Source: Eimeria necatrix
Lineage: Eukaryota; Apicomplexa; Conoidasida; Eucoccidiorida; Eimeriidae
NCBI RefSeq assembly: GCF_000499385.1
Contig: NW_013654717.1
Span: forward strand, 1-10,000
Direction: 5' to 3'
Length of the DNA stretch: 10,000 nucleotides
The notes beneath the pieces are model-generated. The model did no database searches. It saw nothing but the letters and a program-made list of their open reading frames with translations, and was not told the origin of the DNA. Below are positions 6,648 through 10,000 of the stretch, one piece after another (position 1 is the first letter of the stretch; the number at the start of each line of letters is the position of its first letter). The translations under genes were made by a program, and so were the position numbers.

Positions 6648-6722
6648 CTGCTGCTGCAGCAGCAGCTGCTGCAGCAGCAGCTGCTGCAGCAGCAGCTGCT
6701 GCAGCAGCAGCTGCTGCAGCAG
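6648..6722. repeat. 15-bp palindromic CTG/CAG array
   Basis: About five nearly perfect copies of the 15-mer CTGCTGCAGCAGCAG are present. Alternation of CTG and CAG makes the array self-complementary at many registers. It is flanked by AT-rich sequence. Confidence 0.9.
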
Positions 6723-6743
6723 CGGGGGCTTTTATGCGGCTGC

Positions 6744-6757
6744 GGTGTACGTACACC
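6744..6757. promoter_or_regulatory. perfect palindrome GGTGTACGTACACC
   Basis: This is a perfect 14-base palindrome with the same GGTGT-N4-ACACC layout as elements at 9330, 9367 and 9542. It may be a dimeric protein-binding site; the function is not known. Confidence 0.4.
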
Positions 6758-6804
6758 TGCCGCCCGCGACTCCCACCCAATCCAGTCTTGAATTGTCTGT
6801 TCAT

Positions 6805-6828
6805 CATTTATTATTTATTTATTTAAAT

Positions 6829-6863
<35 letters not shown>

Positions 6864-7100
6864 TTATTTATTTATTTATTTATTTATTTGTTTATTTATT
6901 TGTTTGTGTCTGTTGTGGGGCTGCTGCTGGCAGCAGCAAGCAACGTAGCAGCAGCAGCAAATCGTTTGCCTATTTTTGCGCACTTTGTTCGCAGCTTTCT
7001 TTCTTTTTAATATTTGTTTAATTAATTAGTTTTATTTAATTAATTTTATTTATTTATTTATTTATTTATTTAATTTATTTATTTATTTATTTTTAGTTTT
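6805..7100. repeat. (ATTT)n tetranucleotide tracts
   Basis: Long TTTA/ATTT arrays lie at about 6806-6903 and 7044-7092, separated by a stretch containing GGCAGCAGCAAGCAACGTAGC. Coding looks unlikely. An acceptor-like TTCCTGCTGCAG lies at 7121-7132, but no recognisable exon follows. Confidence 0.85.
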
Positions 7101-7144
7101 GCTTCTTATTTACCTTTTACTTCCTGCTGCAGGCGCTGAAGAGA

Positions 7145-7262
7145 TGCAGCAGCACAGCAGCAGCACAGCAGCCGCAGCAGCAGCACAGCAGCAGCCGCAG
7201 CAGCAGCACAGCAGCAGCCGTAGCAGCAGCACAGCAGCAGCCGTAGCAGCAGCAGCAGGAGC
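7145..7262 (+). repeat. 23-bp CAG-derived tandem repeat
   Basis: The unit has three CAG triplets, then CAC, then three AGC triplets and CCG (last three merged as CCG or CCGT across units), repeating every 23 bases from about 7174. Because 23 is not a multiple of three, each copy shifts the reading frame and any translation cycles through Gln, Ser and Ala. No gene is called. Confidence 0.75.
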
Positions 7263-7304
7263 AGCAGCTGCAGCACGTCGAAGGGGCCAAAAGGTTCCAG
7301 CTAA

Positions 7305-7492
7305 ACTCCAAACCCTAAACCCTAAACCCTAAACCCTAAACCCTTCGCTATATGTAGTCACATCAAATCGCTGCGATTTAAAAGCCAAGGGTTTGTTCAT
7401 CCTGGGGTTTAGGGTTTAGGGTTTAGGGTTTAGCCAACACAGGGCTGCCTCTGCCGCCCCAAAGCCTAAACCCTAAACCCTAAACCCTAGAC
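7305..7492. repeat. telomere-like blocks in alternating orientation
   Basis: CCCTAAA units at 7309-7344, TTTAGGG units at 7404-7432 and CCCTAAA units again at 7466-7488 are separated by short unique islands of about 60 and 33 bases. No exon was recognised in the islands. Confidence 0.85.
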
Positions 7493-7514
7493 AAGGTCCC
7501 CGTAGCCCCACCAA

Positions 7515-8212
7515 AGGAGCTGCTACATTGAAGCCCCAGGGGGCCCCCACAGGGGCCCCCAAAGGGGCCCCCGGGGGGCCCCCAAAGGGGCCCCCAGGGG
7601 GCCCCCAAAGGGGCCCCCAGGGGGCCCCCAAAGGGCCCATAAGAAGCTTTAGGGGGCCCCCCTTTGGGGCCCCACAGGAAGCCAAGAGGGGCCCCCTTGG
7701 GGGCCCCCTTAATGCTGCTTTGGAGGGGCCCCCAGGGGCCCCCAAATGAGGCCCCAAGGGGCCCCTCCATAAATCCCTTTTAGGGGCCCCCATAGCCTTT
7801 GGGGGCCCCCAAAGGGGCCCCCAAAGGGGCCCCCAAAGGGGCCCCCAAAGGGGCCCCCAAAGGGGCCCCCAAAGGGGCCCCCTTGAGGGGCCCCCAAGGC
7901 CATTAGGGGCCCCAAGGCCATTAGGGGCCCCCAAAGGGGCCCCCAAAACTTCGGGGCCCCTCGTGTGGGGCCCCCCAAGGGCCCCCCGAAAACCCTGGGG
8001 CCCCCAAGAGGGGCTCCCCTAGGGGGGCCCCTAGGGGGGCCCCTAGGGGGGCCCCTAGGGGGCCCCCCTGTTTGACCCTGGGGCCCCCCGGGGCCCCCCA
8101 AGGCCCCCTGGGGGCCCCCGAGGGCCCCCGGGGGCCCCCGAAGGCCCCCCGGGGCCCCCCAAGGCCCCCGGGGGCCCCCGGGGCCCCCCAAGGCCCCCGG
8201 GGGCCCCTGGAA
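7515..8212. repeat. GGGGCCCC-type GC satellite
   Basis: The basic unit is the 12-mer GGGGCCCCCAAA, with a regular array at about 7798-7882. A 13-mer variant with GGGGGGCCCCTAG lies at about 8022-8060, and a CCCCCGGGGGCC-rich variant at 8080-8210. The units are almost self-complementary. Because 12 is divisible by three, long Gly/Pro-rich frames such as (GPLW)n and GAPxG appear on both strands. These are repeat translations, so no CDS is called. Confidence 0.9.
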
Positions 8213-8271
8213 TTGGGAAAGTGGGTACTTGGGTTTTAAAGAAGGGGAAAAGAAAAAAGAATTGGAAAAGT
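8213..8271. other. purine-rich spacer after the minus-strand gene
   Basis: A short A/G-rich stretch on the plus strand lies between the GC satellite and the stop codon of the minus-strand gene. It is the likely 3' untranslated region of that gene. Confidence 0.45.
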
Positions 8272-8388
8272 TTAATTGTCTCCAAAAGAGGGAATAGTTG
8301 GAGACTTAAAGTCTGGACTTTCGTAAGCAGCCATGAGGAAGTCTCCCCAGAAGTTGGTGTAGGAGAGGTGGGGGTTGGGGGGGCTGCG

Positions 8389-8453
<65 letters not shown>

Positions 8454-8677
8454 GTGTGGTGCAGGTGAGGAAGTAGCTGCTGCTGCTGCTGCGGCACTGC
8501 AGCAGCCAGTCGTAGAGCTCGGCCACGGGGCTGCTGCGCTGCAGTCGTTTGCTGCGCAGCAGCCGGCGAAGAGCAGCAGCAAAAGCTGCTGGCAGCAAAC
8601 CAGAAACATTTCTTTTGGCGAGAGAAAGTCTGAAGTTGAGGTTTGGTGCTGCAGCATGGAGTGGGGCTGGTCCGGGG

Positions 8678-8719
<42 letters not shown>

Positions 8720-8768
8720 GCGCCCTCGGGGCTCTTGCTGTCCGGGCACAGCACGTGCAGCCACTCCC

Positions 8769-8815
<47 letters not shown>

Positions 8816-8911
8816 ATGCTGCACAGGTGCTGCACCTGCACGGGCTCGAAGGCCACGATCTCCTCTTTGCTGTTCAGCGTCAGCAGCGCCTCGAACGGCC
8901 CGAAGGGCGCA

Positions 8912-8964
<53 letters not shown>

Positions 8965-9075
8965 GGCTGCAGTCAGCGTGCAGTCCGCAGCAGGAACTTT
9001 CGACCAGCTGCGAATTACAGGGCCCGAAGAGAAGGGCAAAGAGCTGCCCGCGCTCGCCGCCTCCAGCGCTTCAAT

Positions 9076-9131
<56 letters not shown>

Positions 9132-9207
9132 ATAGGAGGCAAAGGGACAGCAGAAGGCCTAAAGGGGCCCGGCCCCGCGGAGGCCGGGAAAAGCCAGAGC
9201 CAAACAT
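8272..9207 (-). CDS. unrecognised, possibly secreted protein with Ala and Ser runs
   Basis: The open frame gives 311 residues. The start at 9207 was chosen because GGGAAGATG is followed by MFGSGFSRPPRGRAPLG and LLLSLCLLSAA, a basic-then-hydrophobic stretch like a signal peptide. Further upstream the frame is repeat-derived. Non-repeat segments read as normal protein: EIEALEAASAGSSLPFSSGP, FGPFEALLTLNSKEEIVAFE, GEWLHVLCPDSKSPEG, LNFRLSLAKRNVSGLLPAAF (a possible N-glycosylation site NVS), SPVAELYDWLLQC, YFLTCTTP and YTNFWGDFLMAAYESPDF, ending SFGDN and TAA. Ala or Ser runs from GCT/GCA and AGC triplets separate them. Some runs (minus-strand CTG at about 8963-8912 and 8718-8680) could be introns, but I found no convincing splice pairs. 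I do not recognise the family. Confidence 0.55.
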
Positions 9208-9216
9208 CTTCCCAAG

Positions 9217-9217
9217 A

Positions 9218-9287
<70 letters not shown>
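9217..9287. repeat. CTG tract upstream of the minus-strand gene
   Basis: (CTG)n begins about ten bases beyond the proposed start codon at 9207. On the gene's strand it is a CAG tract in the 5' leader. Confidence 0.9.
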
Positions 9288-9389
9288 ACTGTACCCCGGA
9301 ATACACACTGCTGCTGCTGCTGCTGCCGAGGTGTCTGTACACCTGAACACACGCTGCTGCTGCTGAGGTGTCTGTACACCTGAATGCCC
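9288..9389. repeat. three-copy unit with GGTGTCTGTACACC inverted repeats
   Basis: AGGTGTCTGTACACCT occurs exactly at 9329-9344 and 9366-9381, each followed by GAA and preceded by a CTG run. A diverged copy with CTGTACCCCGGAATACAC lies at 9290-9307. The exact copies have AGGTGT and ACACCT arms around CTGT. They lie 120 to 175 bases upstream of the proposed start of the minus-strand gene, so they may be regulatory sites duplicated together with the CTG run. Confidence 0.6.
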
Positions 9390-9556
9390 ACGGCTGCAGG
9401 CGCGCAGCCGCCGCGGCTTTTGGCCCGCGGGTCCCTCGAGCTTCGGATCTTTTGCTAATTTGAGTTAATTTGAAAAGCAAAAAGCAAAAAAGATGAAGTG
9501 GAGAGCAGACTGGCGAAAAAGAGCGGCTAGTTGACGCTGGGCGGTGTCACTACACC

Positions 9557-9589
<33 letters not shown>

Positions 9590-9720
9590 CGGCGGCGGCG
9601 GCGGGCGGCGAAGCGGGACTCAACTCGCCTTCTTGCTGTCCAACAAACGCGAAAAAAGAAACAAAAAAGAAACAAAAAAGAAACAAATAAATTAAATAAT
9701 CCAAAAGAATAAAAATGCGA
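9390..9720. other. non-coding flank with CAG tract and A-rich 11-mer repeats
   Basis: This holds unique sequence at 9390-9540, a CAG run at 9558-9587 passing into CGG-rich sequence, then three copies of an AAAAAAGAAAC unit at about 9652-9686 and an AT-rich tail. I see no gene. It is probably upstream regulatory sequence. Confidence 0.5.
9541..9558. promoter_or_regulatory. inverted repeat GCGGTGT-CACT-ACACCGC
   Basis: Seven-base perfect arms enclose a four-base spacer, again fitting GGTGT-N4-ACACC. It sits immediately before a CAG tract (9558-9587). The function is unknown. Confidence 0.4.
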
Positions 9721-9759
9721 TCATTCGGGGGCTGTGGGTGCCGCCGACGGGCGCGGTCG

Positions 9760-9815
9760 AGCTGTCTGTACACCTCAAGCACGCGCTGCTGCTGCTGCTG
9801 CTGCTGCTGCTGCAG
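9760..9815. repeat. fourth copy of the TGTCTGTACACCT unit with CTG tract
   Basis: AGCTGTCTGTACACCT at 9760-9775 differs by one base from the 9329 and 9366 copies. Like them it is followed by an A/C-rich few bases and a CTG run (9785-9813). The repeat is dispersed, not only local. Confidence 0.65.
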
Positions 9816-9958
9816 CGCGAAAACAAACGAAGTTCTGCAGCAAATTAAACCATTTGAGCCTTTTGGTTTCTTTTTAATTCATATTTGCAGAAATGAAAAC
9901 ACGAAGAACAAACAAAAGCCCCAAACGCCGCCACCCAGCCGCTCCACCGCGCAGCGGC
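9816..9958 (+). other. unassigned segment with acceptor-like site and basic open frame
   Basis: A pyrimidine-rich TTTCTTTTTAATTCATATTTGCAG-like acceptor ends at 9890. It is followed by an ATG frame reading MKTRRTNKSPKRRHPAAPP and then by telomere-like repeat. It could be the beginning of an exon or a chance frame. No family is recognised. Confidence 0.25.
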
Positions 9959-10000
9959 AGCCTAAACCCTAAACCCTAAACCCTAAACCCTACACCCTAC
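9959..10000 (+). repeat. CCCTAAA telomere-like block at window end
   Basis: About five CCCTAAA heptamers run to the end of the window, the last ones degenerate (CCCTACA). They are interstitial on present evidence, because similar short blocks occur throughout. Confidence 0.85.

Noticed and set aside
7473..8191. Long Gly/Pro/Trp-rich frames on both strands
   Set aside because: These are products of the 12-base GGGGCCCC satellite. Several frames on both strands are open at once, and no non-repeat protein sequence is present.
8824..8838. Palindrome CAGGTGC-T-GCACCTG
   Set aside because: It resembles the GGTGT-N4-ACACC elements but has a different core and spacing, and lies inside the proposed coding region. 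It is probably a coincidence of codon sequence.
9511..9541. Minus-strand QRQLAALFRQ resembling the glutaredoxin tail GQLAALFKG
   Set aside because: The match is short, in the opposite orientation, and only about two thirds identical over some 20 bases by eye. Chance similarity is likely.
9959..10000. True chromosome end
   Set aside because: The block is only about 40 bases, with degenerate units, and is no longer than many internal blocks. Nothing shows the chromosome stops here.

Overview
The window looks like nuclear DNA of a coccidian apicomplexan, most probably an Eimeria species. Three things point there: pervasive CAG/CTG trinucleotide tracts, many interstitial copies of the TTTAGGG/CCCTAAA telomere-type heptamer, and intron-bearing genes whose proteins carry runs of Gln, Ala or Ser. 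The genus is inferred from these repeat habits. Most long open frames are translations of repeats and are not genes. Four genes can be argued for, and three are recognisable by family motifs once repeat-filled introns are removed.

Layout. 1-533: CTG-rich sequence with no recognisable exon. 534-1496 (+): the last four exons of an RNA-recognition-motif protein of the cyclophilin-33/PPIE type, with no cyclophilin domain visible. 1497-2560: CAG/CTG tracts, hairpin-forming repeats and telomere-like blocks. 2561-3694 (-): a three-exon twin-CX9C (Cmc1-family) mitochondrial protein. Its first intron holds an array of copies of the start of exon 2, separated by telomere-like heptamers. 3695-4350: divergent intergenic region. 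4351-6182 (+): a three-exon monothiol (CGFS) glutaredoxin of the mitochondrial Grx5 type, with a targeting-like N-terminus and a large poly-Gln insertion inside the fold. 6060-6455: decayed tandem copies of the glutaredoxin C-terminal tail. 6500-7130: AT-rich (ATTT)n sequence with an embedded CTG/CAG palindromic array. 7145-7260: a 23-bp CAG-derived repeat. 7305-7490: telomere-like blocks. 7515-8212: a GGGGCCCC-type satellite. 8272-9207 (-): an unrecognised, possibly secreted protein. 9208-10000: its upstream region, with repeated GGTGT-N4-ACACC inverted repeats, A-rich repeats and a terminal CCCTAAA block.

How the parts relate. The Cmc1-like and Grx5-like genes are head to head, 656 bp apart. 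Both would act in mitochondria, in respiratory-complex (copper/cytochrome oxidase) assembly and iron-sulfur delivery, so a shared bidirectional promoter is plausible. The most striking feature is architectural. Introns consist largely of CTG or telomere-like repeats, and those repeats merge directly into the donor (GTAAACCC...) and acceptor (...CTGCTGCAG or ...TTTAGGGTTTGCAG) sites. In the three recognised genes CAG tends to be the sense repeat of exons and CTG that of introns.
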